Shown here: positions 46,074-56,261 of the stretch, piece after piece | Position numbering within the stretch: position 1 is the first letter of the stretch | Layout: every line of letters begins with the position of its first letter | NCBI GenBank assembly: GCA_948470475.1 | Contig: OX419340.1 | Location: 19,780,480 to 19,844,479 of the forward strand | DNA from: Galaxea fascicularis | Taxonomy: Eukaryota > Cnidaria > Anthozoa > Scleractinia > Euphylliidae | Direction: 5' to 3' | DNA: 64,000 bases | Notes under the pieces: model-generated | Databases searched by the model: none | The model's input: the letters and a program-made list of their open reading frames with translations, nothing else | Told to the model about the DNA's origin: nothing | Translations under genes and position numbers: made by a program

Positions 46074-46632
46074 TTAGTATATACCACACAAGCTAAATAA
46101 CTAGCATTTTTTCAAACAATTTCCTTTTCGGAAACTGAAACGGAAAGCCAGTTTGTTTCTCTTCAGCTGCCCGGAGGTGAATGATACTTTGCCAATCACC
46201 TCCGAGTTAACCAATCACTATTCACTCGTGTGGTATATATTAAGAGCTGATAACCTGTGCGCGGCTAGCCAATGAAGATACTAGAAATCTAATATCCGGA
46301 GTTCAATTTTTAATAAGTAAAATTATAACGGTGATTTTCGACCATAGTTGTTTCCTGTCAGATTGACCCGAAACAGGATTCTAGTGACTATAAATATAAA
46401 TTTTTGAGTAATCAATGGATCAATGAGTAATCGATGCTCCACAAAATTTTTTGTGTTCAATTATTCATTAATTACGCATTGAGTGTTGGCAATGCTCCAT
46501 GAGTAATCACTTGATTACTCATTGTTTACCTGTGGATCTCATTAATCATCGATTAGTTATGCCTGGTTCGATCTATCATTGTCATCTTCGTATCAACCCA
46601 ACTGTCAACAATTGATTTTTTGCACTTCTCAG

Positions 46633-47121
46633 GAAACCGATGGTTCCATATCAGTGAGAGGCCTCCACATTTATCTCAAGTATCTGCTGGAGGATCATCA
46701 GTCTGGGCTTGTGAAAAGAATGGTAAGATTAGGCAGGAATGTTCTCGATTCAGCTAATGTGAAAGGTGCAAACACACACATTATTAAAGGTCTGTATGTT
46801 GATGGTTGCCTCAGGTTGGTGCTGGTATCGACAGAACATCACAGATACCTACCCAGAGGGTACCACATGGGAGCCTCAGCAATTCAAAGTGACGTCATTA
46901 TCCGTGGGTCCTAACAACCAGGTATGATTTGATGCTGCTGTTAGATTATTTTTCGGAAAAATCATGTCAGTGATTTATTTTAATGGATTGATGAGTTCAC
47001 TGATTAATCGGCTTGCATTATGTTTTTCTAGGTGTGGATGATCAATAGGAACTCCATTGAGCGGCGTTACAGAGTGACACCAAGTGACCCAGTGGGGAGG
47101 GGCTGGGAAGTCGTATTATCG
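46633..47121 (+). pseudogene. Possible tectonin-repeat gene fragment, two exons
   Basis: Exon-like segments are 46633-46921 (acceptor cttctcag, donor CAG|gtatga) and 47032-47121 (acceptor tttttctag, donor TCG|gtatgt). Joined in phase 0, the end of the first and the second read SLSVGPNNQ then VWMINRNSIERRYRV and GRGWEVV. That is the W...G..W pattern of tectonin beta-propeller repeats, preceded by WYRQNITDTYPEGTTWEP. The first half of exon 1 is open in a different frame (46579-46914), and stops interrupt the tectonin frame there, so the gene is broken or a coding shift is present. Tectonins are lectin-like or autophagy-related proteins. Family call from a short pattern only. Confidence 0.35.
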
Positions 47122-48480
47122 GTATGTTAACACATTACTAAGTTTTACTGCAATACTTGAAGCTTACGGTCTGTAATACACTCGTGAACTAGACATAGTG
47201 GCTCGACTTGCAAAAGTCTCAACCTTGTCAACTAACAAGAATTAAGTATTTGTCAGGATCGTATGCAGCATTGTAAGACAGGGATATATTCGTGCTATGG
47301 AGGTTTTGTCTGGATTGCCAGCTGTGCCTAGTTGAGTGGAAGCTGGATAACTGCAAGAGCCACAAGAACAGCAACAGGAGACGAAAGAAAGTAAAGCGAG
47401 TTTGCTGCCACCTGTTGCAAGTTAATTCATGGATTTAGTTGCCAGTGGCTCTGGCAAGACTTATAGACTGACATTACTGGCAATCCAGGCTCTAGTTGTA
47501 TAAAGAGCGACACCTTTATCAAGCGGATGAATATGAATTAGTTGCAGTGCATTTTGTCCTCTGGATAAAGCTGCCCGTTCTTTGAACAAGTGCGGCCAGA
47601 TGTATTTTAATCTCTCCAACTGGGAATTGTTTGGGCCTCAAGTTGGGTAGACACCAGAGAACTTAAAGGGGCACCATGCAGTCAGGGGGGTTTTGCTGTT
47701 TTCCGGCCCAAACTTCACAGAAATGCTAGTTAATGACCTTTACTCATTCCGAACCTTTCCTTGGAATGTAGGAGAAAGAAACAATTTGAGAAACTTAGCC
47801 TTTTTGTAAATGCAATCTATTTTCATCTTTTATTACACCCATTTTGAAATCGCTCGTCATTCATGAAATCTGATTGGCTCCTAACAGTGCAATTTATTCC
47901 CAAATTGCACCATTTGTTGCTCTAAATCACATCCTTTTTTTAAGCCCATCGAAATTCAAAACCTGAAGGTTTTCCTGAAGTGAAGATTAAATAAATATTA
48001 ATATTGACAAAACTGTGTGATTTCAAAATGCATAAAACGGTAAAAACGAACGATAAAATCCGACGTTTCGGAGTAGTCATGACTCCATTATCAAGGAAAT
48101 ATAAATAAGATCATGCAAATTACAGCATTAGAGCGGTTTTGGCGCGAAGAATTTACATAAAAGGGGAGCAAGATTATAAAAACTTCAAATTTCCCCGTCT
48201 CCCGGCAGCCGGGGAAAGTTGAAGCGGGAGCTTTATTTTGGGAAAAAAACGGTTCTAGTTCGAATGTATTTGTCAAACCCCTATATTACTACTCCATTAG
48301 GGGAGAACACCCCCCCCCCCCGAAAAGGAATTGGGCGACAAATACCACCCCATCAGAGCGGGTTTTCAACAAAGAAGATGAATGAAGCGGTTTTCAATGT
48401 GGCCACGGAGGGGGCAAAAAATGGGGACAACGAAGAATACTTCTAGACCGCGGTGACGAAACGGACATTTAGAGATATAC
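47122..48480. other. Unrecognised stretch with short hairpins
   Basis: No convincing gene. Features seen: a 9-bp hairpin GTGCAATTT/AAATTGCAC near 47887-47910 and a minus-strand Penelope-tail-like sequence at 48062-48100 (reverse complement has ACTCCGAAACGTCGG). A C-run is at 48311-48322. Confidence 0.4.
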
Positions 48481-48496
48481 ACCCCGGTATATCTCG

Positions 48497-48844
48497 ATGA
48501 AAATACCGGGCTTCTACGTCACCCACCATATCACTTTTGACGCTTACTTCGGCGCCAACCAGGTGTTCAAAGTTGGGCACACAAGTGATTTGAGGTGCCA
48601 TCTACAAAACAACGCGTTTTAAACTTGTTTTTTACACAAGTTCAAATTTGCAGCAACCATCAAAACAGAAACCGTCAAAAAGGCGCAGCAGCTAGAAAAA
48701 ACTGTTTTGCGTGAATTAGCAGCTCGTGGAAATCTTTGCCACAGGGACAACAGGGTGTGGACAGAAATGGCTCACATTCCAATGGGTGAAATTGTTGAAA
48801 TTGTTATGGAGCTGGGGGAAAAAGTAAATATCGGACCTTACTAA
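48497..48844 (+). pseudogene. Small GIY-YIG-like nuclease ORF of virus-like element, one stop
   Basis: One frame runs from ATG 48497 to TAA 48844 (116 codons) with one internal TAA near 48620. It reads GFYVTHHITFDAYF, VFKVGHTSDL and then KTETVKKAQQLEKTVLREL. The (V/F)KVGHT.DL step resembles the VGxTxxxxxR core of T5orf172/MUG113-type GIY-YIG nucleases, which occur in nucleocytoviruses and Polinton-like viruses. It sits at the left edge of the second virus-like element. The family call is tentative. Confidence 0.35.
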
Positions 48845-49029
48845 CCCCACCTCAAGACAGCTCTGTCAGTCAACTCTTGGCTGATTGTGCCGTATAATCC
48901 TCTTCAGGTTGCAGTGGGTTCATTTCAATCTTCCCAGAAATGGGAAAAAGCAACCGAAAACGTAGTGCCCAAGCGAGAACTCCAGACAAGCCATATTAAC
49001 AGCGCGATTTTTTGTGGACACCCAACCTC

Positions 49030-49710
49030 AATATTTTGCTTCGTGTTTATCGTGTTTCGTTGTTCTATGAATGTCAATTCCCCCTCCCTCGGCTGCTTTC
49101 AACAATTTGACCATTGTTGCATCAAATAATTTTTCTCTCAATTCTCTTCTCTGTTCCAGCACTTTTTGTTCTTGTATTCTTTGCATTCTTTCTGCCATGT
49201 AATCGCGCCCAGAAACCACTTTGACAAACGAGTTCATTAGTCTCGGTGACGGAATATAACCCAGAAGGTTGTGTCCAAGATCTGCTTCTGTAAAGCAGTT
49301 CGTGATAGTCTTCATCCGTGTAACGATCATTCAAATAATTCTGAACCGTTTTTGTGGCGATATCTTTGTAACCCTCTTTGAGGCTCATTCCTGGTCTTCC
49401 CCGCACGTGAGTTGCAACTTTTGGCACCAAATATTCAGTAGCAGCAGCTGTTTCATAGACTCCTTCACCGGTTACTTTTTTTTTTTTACCTACACCCAGC
49501 AAAAAAACTTCACCTTGAGCGTCTCTGCCGTTTTTTGTCGTGACAGCATGGTCAGTCCCCAGAACATTTGTGGTCTTGCGCTTGTCTTTCACACAGTATT
49601 GTCTTTCACAGACCTCCATATCCGCGTATATGGAACGGTCCCTCCCCTGGTAAGTATTGCTTTTGTCTCCATAGTCTTCTTGGTCCAACGTTTGCAAATT
49701 TCAGGGTGTA
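49030..49710 (-). pseudogene. Unrecognised minus-strand gene, one frameshift
   Basis: Two frames overlap on the minus strand: 49697 to about 49300 (EDYGDKSNTYQGRDRSIYAD, then ATEYLVPKVATHVRGRPGM) and about 49300 to 49030 (LLGYIPSPRLMNSFVKVVSG, then a charged coiled coil MQRIQEQKVLEQRRELREKL). One frameshift near 49280-49320 links them into one protein of about 220 residues ending in a long basic helix. No family recognised. Codon usage and GC are closer to the polymerase region than to flanking repeats, which suggests it belongs to the same element. Confidence 0.45.
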
Positions 49711-50880
49711 GTACAGAGGCGGAGAATTTTGCTCTGCAGATATTGTTTACGTGTTTAATGTTCATGGCGTCGATTTTTGGTTTCGATTTTCCAACTCAAC
49801 AAAGGTCTATTTTGTTTAAGGATCAGTGATCAGATAAAGTTAATAAGATGAAGAACACGAGTGGCGAGAATTGAACTTTGAAATCTTCAGAGCAGCGAAA
49901 ATGAACTTCGAGATATCGCAAAAGCAACTATAAAGCTTATCACTGTGCGGTACCTGGGACAGAAGTAATCGAGATTTTTTTGCCACAATATGATGGAAGA
50001 AGGAAGAATGAAGAAAATCGGCAAAAAAAGGAAACAGGAGAAAGACTTTCTAGCCAAAAAACCGAATTCTGGCAAGCAAACGCATTTGATTTATGAGCAA
50101 CATATGATCGATTTAAGCAGGTACGTAATGAAGTGTTTTTGAAGACGCTCTTTTCATGGCGAACGCTCGTTTGCAAATATGATCTTGTTTAGAAAGGCTA
50201 TATCCCTTGGTTTAAACGATCAGTATAACACTTTGTCAACATTTGGCAAAAACACAAGGACCACAAGCATGCAAATATTTTTCTCTGTGAGGATATAATT
50301 TGGTCTGACAAGCAGCTATAACAGCTAATCTGTTCGAACAACAAAATATTTGGAAAGTCAAGTTAATTGTAGCACAAAGCATAAATAGATGGAGTTGAAT
50401 ATCTCACCTTACAAAGCAAAAGTTTTGTGCCGGACCCCGAATCGCTCAAAAACATTGTGACTATAAAGCGTGACTAATTTCCCTCAGGACTTTCACAAAA
50501 TATTATGATGGTATCTCGCGTTCAGAATAGTCGGAAATTTTATTACGACCAAAAACGTTTATAAAACTAACTTGAAATGAGCCGTCGACCAGTAAGAAAC
50601 TTCAACTTGCCTGTTACACTTCTTAACAAAGCGATCACATTTGAATATTATTTTTATGGTCCGTGTACAAATTTGCATATTTGTTTTCCATCGTCGGTTC
50701 AAATTCGTCTAATGTAATGCTTCTGGCACCTGTCAATCAACTGCGTAATTTTACGGAAAATATTAGCGCGTAAACGGTTCTTTTACCAAGAGGTGTGTCT
50801 GAAAAGGATGTGCTTCCACAAAACACAAACGAATGTAGAGGTTTCTTGCACATATCTTTTTAGAAGATAAAGTTGTTGTA
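49711..50880. other. Unrecognised AT-rich stretch
   Basis: No gene, RNA or repeat family identified. Short ORFs on both strands lack recognisable motifs. Confidence 0.4.
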
Positions 50881-50899
50881 AATTCAAAGTATTGTTATG

Positions 50900-51510
50900 T
50901 TCCTCATCCATGAGCTGGCTCAGAGGAGCCTTTGATTTGGGACAGGTGGCAGAGGCGGAGGTAGCGACCAGCGTGACTGGCACAGCGGAGCAACATTCAT
51001 CTTCTATATGAGATCAATCGCAATAGGAACTTTGAAGAAAGCCAACATTCCGAGGAACCCTCTGTATTGCACAGCGCCTCCCCTACAACCATTCCTTGAC
51101 CAACAAGAACCTTTTCAATGGCTTTCTTTTGCGGAGAAGACAACGCCTGAACGAGTTTGTGGCCACAGAAAAAACAGCCCTGCACAGACAAATCACTTAC
51201 AAAAAATTTGTCGACAGTTCCTATTCCTTGCCTTCTGGGCACCAGAGAAATTTCTTCAAGTACCTGATGGACAACGTCGACAAAGTGACCAGTGAGAACA
51301 GTGTTGCCGTTGTCGAATTCTCCCCTCCCGATTTGGCGAGTGCAATGCATCTGCGACCACCTTGTCGATCCACAGCCAAACATCCAAAATTATTGCTCGT
51401 GTTCATTCGGTTCCACAGATGGAGCCACGTCAGGCTGCAAAACCTTTACCTAGATTTGCACAGAGAAACTTCTGAGCAAACAATGGGGAGGATGGTCATT
51501 TACGGGGTTC
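50900..51510 (+). pseudogene. Unrecognised plus-strand structural-type gene of the virus-like element
   Basis: Overlapping frames at 51008-51295 (NPLYCTAPPLQPFLDQQEPF) and 51096-51584 (LNEFVATEKTALHRQITYK, NSVAVVEFSPPDLASAMHL) look like one protein with a frameshift near 51100. It lies directly upstream of the fibre-like gene. No named family recognised. A virion or attachment-related role is only suggested by position. Confidence 0.35.
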
Positions 51511-51677
51511 AAGCTTATGTGCCGAATGTGGACCCACGGGTTTTTGTTGAACCAAGGTTTTGGGGGACTTGCTCTCGATTCTAGGGAAATCACAATGCAC
51601 GGCGCTTTGAATACAAACGGGTACCGCTTATTCGGTAAAAACAATGGGGGTTTTGCGGTTGACAATAACAAAAGGGT

Positions 51678-52800
51678 TACCCTGGATGCCAGAGGTCTTC
51701 TCGTTCGCCAGCGGCGAGGAGCGTCAGAGCGAGTAGGTCCGAGTAGTGCTGGTCGGCGAGAGACCTCTGGCTCAGGCAGTTAAGTCTTTTGAGCGCGCCG
51801 ATCCAATCACGTCGCCATTTATTTCTCCAGATTCAAAATCTGACCCTGGGAATCTGATTGGTCGATTGAAAAATGTTTCTTAAAAGGGCTGCCATTGGTT
51901 AAGTTTAGGAAGATCTTGGCCAAACTGGTTTTAGCGCGAGAAGACGACGTGAACGCTGTGCATTTCGAAATAGCGAGCGCTTTGAAATCAACTGTTGATT
52001 CAAAATTTCCGGAACTCGATCACTTGAAACTGGAGTAGGTCCTTTCCATTGTACAGGTTATCATGCGGAAAGATGTTTTCGCAGTTTTGCCTACTGGCTC
52101 TGGAAAGCAGGTGGTCTTTCAAGTGATTTCCAGCATTTGTTCCATGTTGGCAGCTCGTGGTTTGGACTGCCCTGATAAGCCCATCATTGTTGTCATTTGT
52201 CCGTTCGTTTCGCTGATCAACTCCCACATACAAGAACTGACGTAAAATGGAATTCGCCTGTTTGCCACTTTTATCTCGGTTCTATTGACCGATTTACTAG
52301 TAGCTTCTTGTTTAGAGGATTAAATATGATGATGATAGTAATTGAAACAGCCATGCGCATGCTATGTATTTTGATACCAAAGGTCATTTCTGGGGTTAAA
52401 TTCTGCATTTATCGCCTGTTTCCTTTGACCCTTGTTGTTTCTGTTTAGCGACTGCGGTCCTTTGTATCCCCTCTGAAGTATTTTGTCTAGCTTTGGTTTG
52501 GCTCATTTCAGTGCGCTTGGTGACAGTACAGCCTCTCTCTTGATAGGAATTTAAGACTGGTAATAATCTTTATCTTGCAGTGTTGTTTGTATTACACGAA
52601 ACATGACACGCAAATTTCACTCCACGTACGTAAAACCGGTTTGCTGTGTTTCTAAAATAAGCTCTGACTGCGGATGTCAATCAAAGGAAATTGGCGTCGG
52701 TATGGAAGTGAGGTTGTTATACGTTGGTGCCAGATGTTTTCTTCTCGCCGCTCAATTCTGTCGCCCCTAACGAGAAAAAAACCTCTGGCACCCAGGGTAC
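51678..52800. mobile_element. TIR-bounded DNA transposon remnant (1123 bp) inserted in fibre-like gene
   Basis: Ends TACCCTGGATGCCAGAGG (51678-51695) and, inverted, TACCCTGGGTGCCAGAGG (52799-52782), one mismatch over 18 bp. Flanking AAAAGGGT (51670-51677) and AGAAGGGT (52801-52808) look like an 8-bp target duplication with one change. Subterminal CGCCAGCGGCGAG-like sequence occurs near both ends. It encloses a RecQ-like helicase fragment. The superfamily is not recognised; 8-bp duplications occur in hAT and P groups among others. Confidence 0.7.
51985..52245 (+). pseudogene. RecQ/DEAD-like helicase N-terminal fragment
   Basis: The frame reads ALKSTVDSKFPELDHLKLE, a stop at about 52036, then VFAVLPTGSGKQVVFQV and IIVVICPFVSLINSHIQEL up to a stop at 52243-52245. 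These are helicase motifs I and Ia, but the Walker A reads GSGKQ, lacking the Ser/Thr needed for Mg-ATP. No DEAH box or C-terminal lobe follows. It is a decayed cargo or part of an autonomous relative of the surrounding transposon. Confidence 0.6.
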
Positions 52801-53160
52801 AGAAGGGTGAAAATGCATGGTGATTTGGATCTGAATGGTCATGGATTACACGAGACGTTGTCGTTCAGCAGTGGTGACATCGTTTTGGAAAAGAACTTGA
52901 ATCTGAACGAGCACAAAATCATGGATGTGTTGAATTCATTTTGACAGAGGCGGTGATTTTCAAAATGGCGGCGTTTATGTAGGCAAATTCGTTGTGCGAG
53001 GCTCTATGAAACTGAACGGGAATGCGGTGGTGAACGCTGGAGCTCCCTTATTCCTGTTCCGTGATGGGGCCATCCTCTTTTTGAAACCTGTGGTTGTCCC
53101 CAGCATGGTTTATGCAGATCAAGAGTCAGCGTCTTACAGGTATGGACAACTCTAGAGACA

Positions 53161-53769
53161 CATTCCAGTTGCCGGTGTTTTGGGCGCCGTACACGATGTT
53201 CAGATGAACAGATGAGTTGAAGTTGACCCTTTCCCCTCCCCTCAGCCATCCGGGAACTTTCAATTGCAGGGTCACCAAGGCTGCTGGCCACACCATCACA
53301 CACTCAGAACACAATCCCTCGAACCAATCTGTGGTGACCCTCCACCCACCGGGAATGGCGGTTGGTGGTGTGACTGGCCTCGTTTTCTCAATACAAGGGC
53401 TTGGCCGTGGTGAAGCAGCATATCTTGAAGTGGAGTTTGTCCTATGAGGAAATTCGACTTTGTAATAGAGTGATGGCGTTGCCGTGCGTTTGCCCCTATG
53501 TCGATTCCTTTTTCTGGACCTACACTTGGTGCAACCGGTGTGACAAATGCTGCCTGGTCTGCCCGTGCAGAAATCCTGAGGCGAAAAACCTCGAGAGGGA
53601 AAAAATCCGCGCCGCCATGCTTGACGGCACCTCTTACAACACAGTCTTCTGAAAAATCTCCTTCGATATACAATGCGGCTGCCTTGGAAGTCACAGCGCC
53701 CTCCCCCGGCCAACATCTTTGACACATTGACACGGATCTTCCGAAGGAAACCCTCAAGATGTTGAAGAG
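53161..53769 (+). other. Unassigned coding-like stretch of the virus-like element
   Basis: Several frames are open on both strands (plus 53498-53722, minus 53126-53725) but none has recognisable motifs. The plus frame with IPFSGPTLGATGVTNAAW and a DTDLPKETLKML end (53728 region) is the most protein-like and leads into the next gene. GC is higher than the surrounding repeats. Confidence 0.3.
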
Positions 53770-54110
53770 GTTCTTTGGTTTTACCACAAGAAGCATTGGT
53801 GCTATGCCGAGCTGTTCCGCATCTTCAAGCGAAAAAATCTGGTTTGCAACCTCGCGGCTGGTAAGTTGATTGGCACTTCAGTGGCTGCGAGAGGGGTCAC
53901 TTTGAACCCCAATGATCTGGCTAATTTGATGGAGGTTGGTTTGGCTATCAAAGGGGTCGCCAGCTTCAAAAAATGCAACAAAAAGGCAGAGTGTGCTGAC
54001 TTCGCACGAATTAAGTACTACAAAATCTTGGAGGAGATAAAGTTCTCAGGGGCGAACCTTTTGATGAGAAAACCTTTCTCAAACGGTTGGAAATGATTGA
54101 CGACTTTGTC
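53770..54110 (+). pseudogene. Small helical protein of virus-like element, copy 2, frameshifted
   Basis: The frame reads EEVLWFYHKKHWCYAEL, then LNPNDLANLMEVGLAIK (from 53902), then KKAECADFARIKYYK, and shifts frame near 54070. It parallels the copy at 33721-34040: an LNP-started hydrophobic helix ending GL..K, followed by a KK.E...F....Y.K segment. In both cases it follows a fibre-like gene on the same strand. No named family recognised. It may act at a membrane or in the virion. Confidence 0.5.
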
Positions 54111-54450
54111 AGTGGTCACTGTATGGAGATTCCTGATGCGATTCAGCAGAAATACCATGGAAAAAACTCACGCCTGCTTTGATCATTGTGTTCTGGTGAA
54201 TCTTCTAGAAAGTGGGGGAAAGGCGCTAAAGAATCGTTTTCTTCTGCGGCCAAGCTCTTTCCGGAACAGCTTGTAAATAATTATGCAGAAAACCGATTTG
54301 CCACTAAAACGACCAAATTCTTGGATGAGATTCGCCAAGAAAATCTCTCGCGACGGCACCCAAATGTTTCTTCCTGAGACCATAGCAGTGTTAACGGCGT
54401 CCAAAATTCCGTAGTGCACAAGGGTTTCACGAAAGGGGAACCCTTCCCTG
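54111..54450 (+). other. Coding-like remnant between helical protein and LINE fragment
   Basis: Frames with MIDDFVSGHCMEIPDAIQQK (54093) and AAKLFPEQLVNNYAENRF (54250) continue the virus-like element but no family is recognised. Broken by stops. Confidence 0.3.
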
Positions 54451-54454
54451 AGAA

Positions 54455-55611
54455 TGTTCGTTGCTGAAGTCGTACCTCGAAGGCAGAGAAAACAGGTTAG
54501 AATTGGAAATACTACCAGTGATTGGAAGGTAGTAAATCGGGGTTGTCCCCAAGGATCTGCTTTGGGACCGGTCCTATGGAACCTGTTCCAAAATGATCTA
54601 TTCTACGAAGAAATAACATCACAACTGTCATTGTTTGCAGACGATCATCAACTTTATTTATCAGATGAAGACTCAGAAGAAGTGATTGATACTCTGGAGA
54701 AGGATGGCACTACTACCGCAAACTGGTACAAAAAGAACTATCTTAAAGGAAATCTAAGTAAATACAAAGCGATGGTAATGGCGGGAAAGAGATACGAACT
54801 GGACAAAAGGGACTTAGTTATGGACAACACAGAAATATGCCAAGAAGAGAACTTTAAGTTGTCAGGAGTCATTCTTGATAAGGAGCTGAACTTTACTGAT
54901 CATATAGCTACAATGTGCATTATAACTAGTAGGAAAATAGGAATACTTACACGCATGCGAAAGCTTATACCTATCCACGCGAAGTTACAGATTTACAAAT
55001 CGGCTATTCTACCTCACTTCGATTACTGCAACTTGGTTTGGCACTTTTGCAAAGCCAGTGATAAGACCAACTTGAACATGTTAACGAAAGAGGATTGAGA
55101 GCTGTATACTGTGACTACAAATCACCTTACGAACTACTAAAGAGAGCTAAGTTAACCACCTTATACAACAGAAGATTATAAAACATTGCAATATTTATGT
55201 ACAAGATTAAAAACAAGTTGCTACCACAACTGAACTGTCATAGACTTACTTTACTCCTCCTAATCACAAATACAATCTCAGAAATACTGATTTTGCAATA
55301 AACAGTTTTAACACAGTGAAGTATGGTAAGAACAGCCTTAGATTCTTCGGACCTCATTTGTGGTCCAAACTTAGTTCAAGTATAAGATCGGAACCTTCTG
55401 TTAGTGCTTTTAAGAACAAAATTAGAAAACTTGACTTAACATACTTGACCTGATTATAACTTTTAACTATATACACGTACATACATTCATATTTATCATT
55501 TGAACTGTAAACTAGATTTATTGTATTTTTGTTTTCTTTCTTTTTGTCTCCCCGATTAGTAGGGCACGTGTGCCCGGCTATACGATTTATTATTATTATT
55601 ACTATTATTAC

Positions 55612-55659
<48 letters not shown>

Positions 55660-55660
55660 G
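54455..55660 (+). mobile_element. LINE 3' fragment with RT motifs and (ATT)n tail
   Basis: The open stretch 54454-55098 carries RT motifs NRGCPQGSALGPVLWNLF and LFADDHQLYL (catalytic ADD), followed by a C-terminal segment in shifting frames (YNLRNTDFAI, FFGPHLWSKLSSSIRS near 55345). It ends in an (ATT)n run at 55590-55658. The start near 54455 is a 5' truncation point. It is inserted in the virus-like element, between its plus-strand genes. Confidence 0.8.
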
Positions 55661-56095
55661 AATGGTTGTCGAGACAGGCTCTTTGGCAAACAGATGGGTA
55701 GAGAATGTCCCGGAAACTGCTGCAAGTCGATCCTGGTCAAGAGTTCATGGGCGCTGTCACGCGAGCGATGGAAGCTCATGGAACAAACATCCGGCGTGGA
55801 ACTCCACCATGACCAAGCGGTTGTTGCGTGATTCAACTGTCATCTCGCTGAGCAAGTTTTTGGTCACCAGTACGCTGTCAAGATGCGCCTGCCAGCCGGC
55901 CAGCTAACACTGATGTGGGTGAAGAGGTTGCAGAGAGTCTTGCTGCACTCATCCACCAGTCCACACAGTCAATGGGACAAACGCCTGTGGACGCGAACAA
56001 CCTTCAACAGCTTCCTACCGAAGACCCGTTGGTGAAGCTGAACAAATCCTCCCCTCCAACGTAGAGGTTTACTATTTGCTTTTGCCCGGTGAGTT
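55661..56095 (+). pseudogene. Unrecognised plus-strand gene of virus-like element
   Basis: Two plus frames, RLFGKQMGRECPGNCC with VELHHDQAVV and, after a stop, AVKMRLPAGQLTLMWV (55875), look like one broken protein. It ends just before the minus-strand polymerase. No family recognised. It may be the continuation of the gene left of the LINE insertion. Confidence 0.3.
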
Positions 56096-56261
56096 GGGGT
56101 GGCCCGTGACAAGCGACAGATCTGAATTGGTCTCTGGAAACTTTCCACCTTGCCCACACTATGATCAAACAGGGGCAATCTTTCTTGTCTTGGCTTTGTG
56201 ACTGACCGAAACGCAGGTTTGTCCGCGAAGAATTGATGGTTGTCCCTGTGAGTACTGAACT

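Larger units (their letters stand above)
44020..46570. other. Non-coding stretch with hairpins; one unrecognised small ORF
   Basis: Includes an 82-codon open frame at 44127-44375 with an acidic run (DDKDDDDKNEF) that I do not recognise, TA-rich microsatellite near 44020-44050, and two hairpins listed separately. The rest shows nothing assignable. Confidence 0.4.
51517..53160 (+). pseudogene. Fibre-like protein, second element, split by a transposon
   Basis: The left part (51517-51677) reads FGGLALDSREITMHGALNTN and GGFAVDNNKRV. The right part resumes after the inserted transposon at 52801 in the same frame (RRVKMHGDLDLNGHGLHE), then VLEKNLNLNEHKIMDVLN, a stop at 52943, and MKLNGNAVVNAGAPLFLF near 53008. 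The repeating (H/L)GDLDLNGH and NLNLNEHKI steps match the shaft-like LNMN...NKKYVD pattern of the first element, so both probably encode beta-structured fibres. The clean in-frame rejoining across 51678-52800 shows the transposon inserted into a working gene. Confidence 0.5.

Noticed and set aside
48062..48100. Fourth hammerhead-like motif on the minus strand
   Set aside because: The reverse complement has ACTCCGAAACGTCGG but the CTGANGA side is degenerate (TTGATAA), so the core is not met.
53126..53796. 199- and 166-codon minus-strand ORFs
   Set aside because: Arg/Cys-rich and without motifs. The plus strand between two genes of the virus-like element is the more likely coding strand, and these look like shadows.
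55354..55836. 160-codon minus-strand ORF with a poly-isoleucine run
   Set aside because: It is the (ATT)n tail of a LINE read as protein.
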